From the NCBI GenBank assembly GCA_947652115.1, contig OX393574.1, positions 12,379,900 through 12,443,899 of the forward strand: a stretch of DNA of 64,000 bases, in the 5' to 3' direction. Both the position numbers and the translations under genes were made by a program. Source of the DNA: Blastomussa wellsi. Lineage: Eukaryota > Cnidaria > Anthozoa > Scleractinia > Plerogyridae. Below, one piece after another: positions 30,384-41,484 of the stretch (its first letter is position 1; every line of letters starts with the position of its first letter). The notes beneath the pieces are model-generated. The model made no database searches. It saw only the letters and a list, made by a program, of their open reading frames with translations, and had not been told where the DNA came from.

Positions 30384-32847
30384 GTCTATATAAAGAAGGG
30401 GTCTTTCCCCGTTTAACATCTCCAAAAGCAGGCAGGCTATTTTCCATATATCGATTGAGGGTCTTGCCTCCTAGGGCCAAGGAAAGAAGTTACTGATGCT
30501 TTGCTTTGCTATTGTACTGAACAACTACAAAAATAGTCTATCAGAATCGGCTACAAGATTGGGGGAGGTTTTGAAACAGTTCAAGAATGATGTAAATTCC
30601 AAACTCACTGTTGTCGGGTAAATTTTTTCAACCTTCTCAGCTACTTTTGACCATGATTGTAGTCTGGTATATTTTATATTTAATTTATGAAAAATATGCT
30701 ATTTAGCTTACGTTGCAACTCTTCGCTGACCCAAAGTCCGTTAGTTTCACGTGCAAGCGAAATTCGTCCAAAAGTATGTTATCTCCTACAAGACGCAATC
30801 AGTTAGTGTCACATATTATATTAACACGTCCACAGCTTGCACCAAAAACAAACAATAATACGGTCCTTTACTACCTTTTATATCTCTATGTACAATGCCT
30901 TTGCTATGTAAAAAATTCACAGCTTTCAGAACGTCTTCTAGATATCCAAGACTGTCCATCTCCGATATAATTGGCCAATGTGCGTTACTGCAGCCTTCTT
31001 TTATAAGGCTTTGAAGGTCAGCAATGGTTCCACCTATAAACAAAAATGAAACGGGAGGCCAGTGGAACTGAGGCGAATAGAAAGAAACTAGCCTTAGTAC
31101 AGCAAGCAACAATGCTTACACCGACGATTCAATTTCATGCTACCTCAAGCACTCTCTCTCACGAACGCTTGGTGCTGGTTCATGCTTAGCGTGCGTATAT
31201 CGAGTAATGGTATAAGATTGAGGTTTGTAGAGCGGCAAAAAAGAAGCGTAAGGGTTGAATAACTCAATAGTGCACAGCTAAAAGCACGAACCAATTATTA
31301 CTATTGTTGTTTTATAACATTGCCGGTGAAGATGCAGGGGCACCCACCGAACAAACTGTGGCAAAATACATTCTTTTATCTAAATTAATGAAAATATATG
31401 ATATTAAAATATTTACAAGTGTTCTTGAGTGTTGCTGGGAAAAATATATTTGTTCCTTTTTTCAAGCACATGATCCGTGCTGGGCCTGTGCACGAGGAAC
31501 AAGTGGCTCTGGGGACACACGATTTGATTCGCTGAAATCAAACAAAGGGAGGCCAATCACATCAGCCGTTTTAAAATCCTTTATCGTTAGCACGTTTAAA
31601 ACGGCTGATGTGATTGGACTCCCTTTGTTTGATTTCAGCGAATCAAATCCTGTCTCCCCAGAGCCACTTGTTCCTAGTGCACAGGCCCAGCCGGCTAAGA
31701 GGGACAAGCGGCTCTAGGGACGTAAATGCACTCTCTCTAGTCCTCGTAGCTGACCGATTTTTAGATGGAGGTAATGTTTGATATATCTTCTCAAATTTAA
31801 AGCTACGGAAAAAAAACAAAGAAATAAAATCGTAAACATCTATATTAATGAAGATCAGATTTCCAAACCACGGTCACGTTTATGATTTCCATTTTTAGCT
31901 TGATGAATAATAATTAATGAACTCGAGAACACTACATTAAAAACAGCTCTTATAACTCAAACACATTGTTGCCCTTACTTGACATAAACTCCATAAAAAT
32001 GCAAGCATTTGAACCTTTAATTTTTGCACCGTAGAATTCAACGATTTCAGCAACATTGTTCTTCTTTGCAAGTTGTAAAGCCAACAGTTCGTTATAGCTA
32101 TATTGACACTTGAAGCAAAGAGAATGATAAAACAATATTAAATACCACGAGGAAACTTTTCGTCATTGTAGTTAAAATAGCATTGCATCATAGGGGCCCG
32201 TACATAGCGGGGGGGGGGCAGGGGGGGCAAGGGGGGCCGTTGCCCCCGCCAGGAAAACTAAATGTCTCTTTTTTCTAACATAGTGTTTGATTTTGCTGGG
32301 CTAGTTCTTGTATGAAGTGAAGGTGTGCGGAGTTTGCCCCCGCACACAAAAACTCCTAGGTACGGCCCTGTAACGGGGCACACTGAAATCGTTATTTCGC
32401 AAACTGCAAAACTTTCACGCCTGAAGCGATGGCCGTTAGGAAAATTTTGATCCCTGCGAAGCTACTTATCCGACGAGATTCTACACCAAATTTAATCGCT
32501 AGTGATCGTATATACCTTTCGTCTCTTATCAGTTGAATTCTACTCGCCTTAAGGTTTTTCTTATGAGAGACAACTGGGGACGAATCAAGGTCAAAGGAGC
32601 CTGATGAAGCATATATAGCCACCAAATTGGGCCAACATTTTGGCGATTGTAGGTCGGTGACCGTATAGCGCTGGAATCGAGGACAGTTTAAGTAGCTTCC
32701 GATTGGCTAATTGTGAATTTGGAAAAGTGACATTCGAAATAGGCCAAAAAGAGATCTAGAGATCTGGGATTCGTGAATTTGTAGTGTCCCCGATTAGAAG
32801 GCCTTATGGCCAGCTAGAAGAATAGATACTTAAATAAAACGTTTTTA

Positions 32848-32890
<43 letters not shown>

Positions 32891-32894
32891 TGAC

Positions 32895-32967
<73 letters not shown>

Positions 32968-34807
32968 TGATTGATTGATTGATTGTGACAGTGCGATTCT
33001 CGTTTTCCCTTCTCTATCCCCTAAAAATCCTTGTCGCAGAGGCTATAAGGGGTGAAACTTACCTTTTTAACGCAAAATGGTCTTCCCTCTGAAACTGTGG
33101 AAGCATAATAGCATTCTCCGAATGCGCCATCTCCAATCTTTTCCTGAATCTCATATTGATCATTCTCTTCAAATTTATTTTCGACAGAGAATTCTTCCTG
33201 TAGGCAAGCAAATGATATATTTTGATTTCTAGCCTGCGAATACAGCCGCTTTTCTTGGCCTTTCCTGGCGCGAGGTCAGCGAAAACGACTACCGAGTCTC
33301 TCGTGGCCAGGACCGAAGAGAAGATGCTGTGTTGCTGGGAGCCTGGGGGAGGTGTACTTGACCCATAAGGGGGGGGGGGGGGGGTGAATCCCTGAACAGG
33401 CTACTTGTGACAAAAATAACGTCAAACACTTACCCTGTTTAGGACAAAGTAAAACGTTCATCGCTAATATCTCGTCCTGAAAATGATCTAATTTTGACAG
33501 ATGACCGACTTGTCGACAAATCAAATACTGATGAAAGCGTCTGATTTCGGATTGCTTGAAACTTGACGAAAGTCTTGAAGCCATATACTGTCTAGGGTGG
33601 GTCTAGGACAGACTCGCTTGAAATAAGGCCCTGTTCAGAGTTGAGGGGCCAAACACCATTTCATATCCAGCAGCACGTCCCCGTATAGACCAAATAGGTG
33701 AATAACTTCGCCCCACCTCCCGTCAATAGCCCTTTTCCGAGTTCCCTTTTAACTCAGTTTCAAAACGAGTCTAAGTGCAAAACTATTCATATGGAAATGA
33801 GCTTGTTTTGCATGAGAATGAAGATGCAGGTAACATAATTTATGCGTGAATTCTTAGTTAATTTGCAGTTGACTATTGTTGTCTGTTTGAGAGCTATACA
33901 GAAAACAAGACAATACAATTGGTCACTCATCTAAGATGAAGCTCACGACTGATAAAGAAAAACTAGCCGGGATAATTCTAATTTCTTTCAACTGCTTAGT
34001 GCTGAGTTTTCATGAAAATGGAAAAACCTTTCAACTCATTAGACAGGAGTGACACGAAGATTTATTCAATGAGATCCAAGTTCGCAGAGCTTAATATACC
34101 GGCCAGTTGAAGCAGGTTCAAATTTTGCTAGCATTTAGGGCCTGGTTACATGAGCCGGGCTGGCCCGGTTTGCCGGGCTGGGTTTCTTTGTCGGCTAACC
34201 GGGCTGGCCGGTTGTCATGTAATCGCGAAGTTGATTTTTGTTGCGTTTAACAGACGTACCGAGATCTCGGAAAACTGAAACAAGCCCGGCTAACCGGGCC
34301 AGCCCGGTCCATGTAATCAGGCCCTTAATTTTGTAGCGTCAATGAGTTGTGAATGCTTGACATTGGACAACACAGACGTACCTTAAGAGGCCAAATTAGT
34401 CTTTCTTCGTCATCGTCTCCAATCTGAGAAGGCAGATCTGACTCAGCTGAGCTCCATAAGTAACTTCGATAACTCGTCGATAACTCGTCAAAACTCGTGC
34501 GTGACGAAGTGGACTCGACCGAGACGGGATCGCAAACTGTACTGTTGTCGACGATGTCAGGGGAGTCTGTCGGAGGTGAAGGAAGTTTTAAACTGTCTGT
34601 CGAATCGATTTCTCCTTCGGTTGCTTCATGGACAGCAGACGGCTCAGACACCCTGTTATTGAACTCTTTCCAGCTCGCATCTGGCACTATGTCATTGACT
34701 CTGTGTAGCGCTGAATCATGCCTTCCATTGTCACTTGTTGAGCCGCTCGTAGTCAAACACGCAAGCTGCATGTCCGACATGTCCACTTTGTAACCCGTTT
34801 GTGCCAT
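30384..34807 (-). CDS. MAP3K / NIK-like protein kinase, incomplete
   Basis: Seven exons: 34807-34382, 33587-33434, 33193-33063, 32108-31979, 31033-30875, 30785-30712 and 30470-30384. Their phases agree and yield 387 residues before a GTAAGT donor, so the gene should continue. Residues 1-142 are Ser/Thr/Asp-rich. The kinase N-lobe has the glycine loop G214-D-G-A-F-G219, the V-K lysine K236 and the helix-C glutamate E244. The C-lobe has H329-R-D331, the G-D-N magnesium Asn N336, D350-F-G352 and D365-I-W367. Motifs around the lysine (F-C-V-K-K) and helix C resemble NF-kB-inducing kinase (MAP3K14) more than other MAP3Ks. The activation segment between D-F-G and D-I-W, including A-P-E, is absent from the assembled model, and no later C-lobe exon was found. 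Exon 3 uses an AAG acceptor four bases after a CAG; only the former keeps phase. It may be an unfinished model or a decaying gene. Confidence 0.65.
31479..31691. repeat. MITE in a kinase intron
   Basis: Arms of about 95 bases: 'gctgggcctgtgcacgagga' against 'tcctagtgcacaggcccagc', continuing through 'ctgaaatcaaacaaaggga' and 'aaacggctgatgtgattgga'. Confidence 0.8.
31755..31925. repeat. Dispersed repeat, inverted partner of 14870-15020
   Basis: 'tgtttgatatatcttctcaa', 'agaaataaaatcgtaaac' and 'tttccaaaccacggtcacg' mirror sequences at 14885-15020. Confidence 0.6.
32848..32988 (+). repeat. (ATTG)n microsatellite
   Basis: More than 30 ATTG units with two single-base interruptions. It follows 'aataaaacgtttttaattg', so it may be the tail of a LINE or SINE whose body (32650-32847) I could not classify. 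Confidence 0.9.
34138..34324. repeat. PIF/Harbinger-like MITE
   Basis: GGGCCTG...CAGGCCC ends flanked by TTA on both sides (34135-34137 and 34325-34327), as for PIF/Harbinger insertions. Inside are repeated 'ccgggctggcccgg' and 'ggctaaccgggc' stems. Lies in intron 1 of the kinase gene. Confidence 0.7.
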
Positions 34808-36004
34808 CTCTCTCCTCTCAATACTTCGTCTAGCTGCTTCCTTGGCTACTCGTGCAACACGAAGACGAGTTACTTGTCTGTGAACTTTTCGATGGTGGAA
34901 ATTTCCAGTATCTTCTCATTTTCATCTTCCATTTCACAAGAGTCATTGATGTCTCATCCCAATCGAAATACAAACATTCTCCCCTAAGATTGTTGTCCTA
35001 TTTATGACCCCATTTATACTTATATCCATTTGTTTCAACTAAAGCCGGAAGTGCAGTCGACTGTTTTTGTCCGATAATTATTTCTTTTGGTCATCTTTCC
35101 ATGCTGGGAAGCCTTCTCCGATGTTACCGGTGACTTTTGAGAGCATACAATCCGGAACAATAATAATTTATTAACCCATGAACCATTCAGACGATAAAAT
35201 TTCAGATTCCTTGATTTGTCTGTGGCTCGTGTATGACTAATTATCATAACCCAGGCCACTGCAATTAGCCATTTTCTAAACGAGCAGGGGACTGGGTACA
35301 AATATTTAAAATAGATTGAAACAAAAAACCGAGCCCAAATAATATCGTACTCAGATCTTCTCAACCCTCGGGAGAAATCTGATGCCGCAAGGCATGCTCG
35401 GCAATTAAATTAATTTTTGTTAACTAACTTCAAATGAAACTATTTACACCATCTTACAGTCTGTCAACCCGACTCCAAAATGACCAATTTCAGTTCGCAA
35501 ATGATGATTAATTATTTCTTAACTCTAGAACCATTTTTCCTAAAATTGCGAAACCCCCAAATTGCGACACTTTCAAGCAAGATATCTCTCTGTGGTTTTA
35601 ATCAATTGCATTGAAACTTTCAGCCTTATTTTTTCATGTTATTCCCTTGGTGACAAACCTAAAAAATATGGAAAATTGCTTAACAACTATCTGCATTTAT
35701 AAGACATTTAAAATTTTCTAAAGAAGCGGGTTTTGGCTTCCATTGCTAATGAGAAAAACTTCTCAGACCAATCATAGTTTCCTTGTTTTTGAGGTTTAAC
35801 TCCTGGGTAAATAATTAAGGAATAAAATAAAGCTAATTTTACGTTTCTTTGACCATTCCAAGCTGAGTTATGCTGCTTAATATAATAAACAGCGATTTTT
35901 CACCATTGGAGGGCTGGTTGATAATTAAATCAGATGACGTTCTTATCTTTAACTTTTAAAAGTCACAGTTTTGCTTAATATATAGCACATAAACAGTTTT
36001 CAGA
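34808..36004. other. Intergenic DNA upstream of the kinase gene
   Basis: Probable promoter of the kinase gene near 34810-34990, but no TATA box was found. The frame 35035-35364 has no domain. 35500-36000 is AT-rich and may be the 3' flank of the transposon remnant that follows. Confidence 0.35.
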
Positions 36005-36295
36005 AGGATCCTGGAGCACATATATAGCTCTCCTTCATTTTCTCGAGCTTGATCCCCTCTTTGTTTTCGCCGGCCTCGCTCGAAGCAATTTTCTGTTGGG
36101 CTTAGTGGTGTCTCTCTCTTTGTAAGCTGCTTTGTTGAGCCTCAGTTTGTTAATTTGTATCATTTGATCGATACAGTATTCTCCAGGCTCAATCCCAGTG
36201 TTTGCAAGTGTGTCTAATGCTGCTTGGCCTCCAATATTGAAGCGCGAAACTGCATCATGCACCGCGAGCTCCAAAATGTCGGCCCCGACAAACAC
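36005..36295 (-). pseudogene. C-terminal remnant of a transposon-type protein
   Basis: The frame starts M-F-V-G-A-D-I-L-E and continues with F-N-I-G, G-I-E-P-G and a Lys/Arg-rich tail. I recall this arrangement as the C-terminus of multi-copy transposon proteins in cnidarians and fish; this was not checked. The frame hits a stop at 36035. Shifting frame by two bases near 36037 gives the expected family ending C-A-P-G-S-F and a stop at about 36008, so a frameshift is likely. No N-terminal part was found. Confidence 0.45.
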
Positions 36296-38204
36296 TCCTT
36301 TTGGGGTCCCAGTATCCAGGCATCTAGATCTGGTTAGGAGAGCTTCCAGGCTCTGTTCAATTTCAACTTTTCAAACGTGTACTGCATATGTGCGTCTAAG
36401 CTAATAACGCTGAAATTTAGTGAACTAATACATTAATCCCGAGGGGAGGGGGTACTCGCAGTATACATGACGGGGAGATCCGACGTATTTTTATGGGTTG
36501 AAAATTTACACTCAAAATTTAATCAACCTTGAGGAGCAAATACACAAGATGAAAACTGCGTACTTCACTTATCCAAGGCGCAAAATTTTAGTGGTGTACT
36601 ATCGTTGGGTACCACCCTAACCCACAAAGAATATCTCACTTCAAGTTAAAAGCGCGTTCTCGATACCTAATGCATTTTCTGTATACAGCACATCACTTAC
36701 TTTTACAATTTAATCTTGAGCAGCGAGTGTCGTGCAAATCACAAGAAAAGGCCGATCACTAGGCGACGGGGCAAAGGCAGCAGAGCATTGAGAAACGCGT
36801 GGAGGGGTGGGGAGCTCATCGTGCACCAAGCCTAGCAGGGGGAGGGGGTGTCGCTCAGGGAGGTTTTCGTTGGGTCTTCAAATTCTTACCCAATTTTCGA
36901 ATTTGCGTTCATCATTATTACCTCACGATAGCTTACTGCACGCATCACGGTTTGTTCGGGATTGCAACGAACGTAACAAACGTAGTTTTGAAAATTATTG
37001 TTGACAATTTGAAGTTTTCGTTCCTTCTAAATATTATACCCGGACAAATGAAGACTATAGAACAGTGTGTTCCAGTCTCTTCGTAGTTGGAAAAAGCTAA
37101 TTGCAGACTGACAGGAAAGATCACAAGAATATGTATTCTGCCAAATCAATTTTTATGTTGCGCCCACCCCCAAATATTCGTGTTTCTCTTTTTTTGTGGG
37201 GGGGCCGGGGGGGTGGGGTTCGAACGAGGTTGTAATGGTGGCGGCGGTGATGATGATGATGTTGGATGGTGATGATGACGACGTTTTCTCCCGAAAAAAA
37301 AACAATGAAAATCCAGAATTTTAATTTGTTATAGATAACCCGGCATATTATGCTGATATTCTGAGACAGCTTGTGTAAATAAAGTGCACTTTAATAATTT
37401 TAATATAGATAAGGGGTACATTTTGTTATTTTAATGGCTCTCCAGCTCTTCAAATTACTCCGCTTTATTTGTGAGTTCCAGCTCAGTTTGACGATCAAAT
37501 TTTGCCGTCACGGTTCCTTGCCCGTCTGGGAATTTCCCAACCCCCGAGCCGAGTCTGATTACATGCCGCTCTCAAATTTTCAGTACAGCCATTTTTAACT
37601 GACTTTTGGAAAGTAATATCGAAAGCAATAGTCTATTTTCGAACGGCCTTTTGTAATTAAATATGCCTACTCTTAAATTGTATTATAAACTGTTAACAGC
37701 TGTCGTCAGTTTTGACGTTTCTCTCGCTCTCTAATTAAAGACATTAAAGGTACGATACAATCAACCGAAAAAATCAAAATGAATGGCTTCCACGCCCTTT
37801 ACTGTTCTTTATACCCGAGTTTCGAAATTTTGCTGAAAATTTACTGTTTTACTTTGTGCTGTGTTCAACTACTTTGACTAGGGAGGGGATGGTCAAGTAA
37901 ACGCCCAGCTACAAATTAAATATAGCTATCCGCACCCAATAGGTTTGCTGGTTTTCGCGAATGTCTCGTGCGGGAAACTACTCTAAACCCCAAACCATAC
38001 GAAAGCTACTTTGTTGCAAATTTCAAAAAGCTGAAGGTAACAATTTTGTCATGCTGTTGAAATAAAGGGTGAGGACATCAGCACTGAGTATGTTGTACCA
38101 AAACATTACAATTCTGTCACAGGAAAATCGTGTGACACACACACACACAGATCATAGGAAAATGATCACTAAAATATTCATAATGGTATTACGAACAGCA
38201 GCCG
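36296..38204. other. Intergenic DNA with repeats
   Basis: G-rich tracts at 36825-36850 and 37196-37216, a GAT-rich microsatellite at about 37235-37285, family E copy 2 at 37570-37865, and a (CA)7 run near 38135-38150. Open frames here are short and domain-free. Confidence 0.5.
37570..37865 (+). repeat. Family E repeat, copy 2
   Basis: Direct-orientation partner of 26813-27085; see that entry for the shared phrases. Confidence 0.65.
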
Positions 38205-40567
38205 TCACGTGGTGCTAAGAGGGACAATGGTCTCTGACACAGTAAAAGTTTGACTTGGAGTCTGCAAGCGCACGGCAGCTGGTGCTGTATGAGCAAAGGG
38301 CGTTGTCGAACCAAAGCTTCCTCCATGCTCTCGAATGGGTTGTCGCATACCTACACCGGGTTTACCGTGATGCGACTCGTCGGGTTCATTCCAAGCAAGT
38401 AACGGGGCTGTCCGACGCTGAGACGGAGGAGCCGAAGTTGCCCGAAGTTGTCTTCGTCTAAGTTCGAGATTCGACCTCACGTGGATCGGCTCCGTTTCGT
38501 TAACAACGGCGCAGGTAGATGGCCGAGATGCGGGAAAATCTGAACGGTAAGTTGAGATAGGACCCGTTGATTCGTTCCCACGCCATGATATTAGCTCTCG
38601 AGTACTCTTTGTGTGTTGCGTTTTGCCAGGTTGAACGTATTTGCGTTTGCCCATACCCTGCAACAAAACAAACAGGAAAGTTCTAAGAAAGTCCTAAAGA
38701 TTTTACATTTATTAATATACCATGCACGCAACAAAAACAGAGCATCCAAATTTTTGAACCAATCAAAAATTTCTTGAGCGCGGAAATTCTCGTTGCCTAG
38801 CAACCTGTGACAAAATTTGAGTGCTTGTTCAAATTTTCTCCCTTTACCTGAGGTCCAAACCCTTATTCCTTCTTGCCAGAAAAGGTACCCCTTTGAAAGA
38901 AGATGGCAGCTCTTTCACATAACTGCAGACCTCCATCTCTTTTCTTTAGAAATATTTATTGAAAGATCCTTTTAACTATCTAAATGATAGATTTGCTTCC
39001 CTTTTGTTACTTTAAGTGATGAAATTCCTACCATTTTAAAGACCTAGAGCCTGAAAATGGTGCCCCTCTTGGGCAGAGCTTCCCTGTATTCAGTCCACTA
39101 TATGTGTTCAGCCCTACCCTTGCAAAACTTTTACCGAGAGCTCCGCAATCTCAGCGAGATTGGTGAGATCTCAGCGAGATCGCTGAAGTTTCGCCAAGAT
39201 CTGGCCAAGAACGTGGTGAATGCCCATGGATCTCACTGCAATCTCGCCAAAGGGGAAGGGGGGACCCGGGCTCTAACCCGGACCATCCAATCCAGAGTGC
39301 AGCGCACTAACCATTAGGCCACAGTACCCCTCTCTAGTATAATATTAAAGGCCAATATTGCTTTTACTTTCCAAACTGGCATTAACTCAATTGAACAGCT
39401 TACCATTCCAAAGTATGTTTCAAGATCTCCCATATCACTGTGAGCATGCCTGTTGTCATGTCTTGAGAAAGGATGTCTATTGGATCGTTCCTGTTAAGTT
39501 AGTGTGAAAAGGTCATTATCTCCCACAGATATCAGTTTACATACCGGTACATTACAAGACACTTTGGCTGATGTAATGCACCTATCAATGTAAATCCCAT
39601 GAGGGGGGGGGGGGGGGGGGGGTGTGGGTATAGGTGGGGGATTTGAACTGAGCTGAGATTTTCTTTTCACCCCCAGGGCAATTGTAGATGGTAAAACGAG
39701 TCACTACAAGTCAATAAAATGTTGCTAGAAGGGCCAATAAAACGGTCAAAAGTTCCCACTACGGGACGATAACTACTGTCAAATCCCCCACCTATGCCCG
39801 CACTGCCCCCCCCCCCCCCCAACGGGATGGATATATCACAGTGGTCCTCCGTGGGGGAGTATGGGTATTTTCTGTAACCACACATTACAAATAAAGTTCT
39901 TGTTTTATGAACACCTGGGCAAAATCCATGCAAAAATAAATTATGAGCACAGAAATGCCCCAGTTTAATTCCTGGGGTATAATTTCAATTTAGTTCATGA
40001 AATTGAGAACGTAAAATAACCTTATAATCCTTAAGTATTTCTCTGATGATTTTTATTTTCATTTTGCCAACAGAATGTTTATTTTATTTTTGTTTTGCAA
40101 TGCATAAATTGTAATGTTTTCGAGCGTCTAAAGTTTCTGTCAATCTGTTCATGACCGTCTATGATATTAGCCAACGACTAATAACCCAGCTAAACTATCG
40201 TTCAATGTAAGTTATACAAGCTTGCTTGTTTACCTGAGTGTGATAAATGACAATGGTATCGCTTGGAAGACAGATCGAACTCACCGTAGCATAATTGAGA
40301 AATTTTTGTGGCGGACATGGCTTCGCTCTGTGACGATAAGGAATTGTAAACTCTGAGCGAGATTTACTCCGAAAATGTCCATGGAAACCTGTAGGAAACT
40401 TAAACAATTTGTGTGGTTTAGATCATTTATGGCCGCCTAATCGTTACAAACAAATCGAAGACTCTGAAGACTATAAACAACAACCGAGAATGAATACAGG
40501 CGGCCTACAGCGACTCAAATCTTACCCATGTTCCACATATGTCCGCTGCTTCGTAGACTCGTGTCAT
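38205..40567 (-). CDS. Uncharacterised basic protein, four exons
   Basis: Exons 40567-40526, 40398-40234, 39490-39404 and 38657-38205, all phase 0, give about 248 residues. Donors are GTAAGA, GTAAAC and GTAAGC. The exon 2 acceptor is AAG at 40399; the nearby CAG at 40386 would break the frame. The N-terminal part has G-T-W-F-P-T-G-F-H-G-H-F-R-S followed by a Pro-rich P-C-P-P segment. Exon 3 is His/Arg-rich. Exon 4 begins with G-M-G-K-R-K-Y and is rich in Ser, Thr, Pro and Arg. There is no signal peptide, membrane segment or catalytic motif. The W/F-P-T-G-x-x-G-H-F-R phrase loosely recalls small axonemal (microtubule inner) proteins, but I cannot name a family. It is divergent from the IHO1-like gene with 918 bases between start codons. 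Confidence 0.6.
39245..39335 (-). repeat. SINE tRNA-like head, minus
   Basis: The minus strand reads 'gtggcctaatggttagtgcg' (A box), 'ctgcactctggattg' and 'ggtccgggttagagcc' (B box), matching the head of the SINE at 598. The body is absent. Intron 3 of the uncharacterised gene. Confidence 0.6.
39601..39838. repeat. Inverted repeat ending in homopolymer G/C runs
   Basis: A G-run of about 20 at 39603-39622 followed by 'gtgggtataggtgggggatt' is mirrored by 'aatcccccacctatgcccgc' and a C-run of about 15 at 39806-39820. Confidence 0.75.
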
Positions 40568-41484
40568 CTCACACTCATTGGGTAACTAATAAACCATAAA
40601 GTTCGTCTTTTAACTCTTTAATTTTAGAGAAATTCGTCAAAGTTCTTAAGATCTGCAGCGAGGAATTAGTGTTGTGTTTGTTACCACGGAACCCGTAATT
40701 GATGTTTTAATTGACAGTCCCTGAAGGAATAAACCAATTGAAACTCGTTTCGCTTCAACGCACAGAGTGAAACATCGGGCGATCGAATTAAGGTCGGGAC
40801 ATTTCCCGTAAAGGATTTTAAGATTTTAATAGGGCCGTGTCTAATTGAAGTAGAACGTTTTGAGAAAAGGACATTTGCCTTTGTGCCCCTTTCAGTTGCT
40901 TTCTTCGGTTAGCTTCCAACGACGCACCAAGCCTTTTCAATTTTGTTATCCGCGCGTGGAGTCCGCAGAATCACGCACGGACCCACCCGTGATTGCCCAC
41001 GCGAGAATACCTCGCTCCGTTTGGAACGAGATGTAAAACAAGGGATAAAAGCTAGTCATTGTTATTATTAAAGATCTCCATAAACATTTCATTCTGACTC
41101 TCCTCCGGCTTTGATCTCCTTTGTTTCACATTTTTACTTTATCTCGAAACTTCGCGACCTCTCCCTCCCCTCCCACGTACACCATCACGTGCGAGCGAAA
41201 ACCAAAAGGCGGGAAACTCGACGCGGCTACACATTTCTGCGGATTTCTTTTCTGGTATTTAAATTTTCAAGTAAATTCGATGCATTTTTCTTTATTGAAT
41301 TCTAAGCTTAAGATAAAACGCTATTGTTTTTATTAGCCCAATAACATAAAGAGATTGAATTGACGGAAGAACGTTTCAACAGCAAGAAGAGCAGTTTGCT
41401 TTATCAGGAAGTTTGCTTTAGAAGGCACACTTTGGAAACCACAGTCGCATCTGCTTTGTGAAAGACCCGCAGCTGTTTACTCAA

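Noticed and set aside
31304..31717. Open frames on both strands around 31500
   Set aside because: They are translations of the two arms of the MITE at 31479-31691, hence near-identical on both strands.
32392..32625. 77-residue minus-strand frame between kinase exons 3 and 4
   Set aside because: Does not match kinase sequence; exons 3 and 4 join in phase without it.
32848..32988. CRISPR-like or regulatory array
   Set aside because: Plain ATTG microsatellite with no spacers.
35035..35364. 109-residue minus-strand frame
   Set aside because: No domain, no promoter or splice support.
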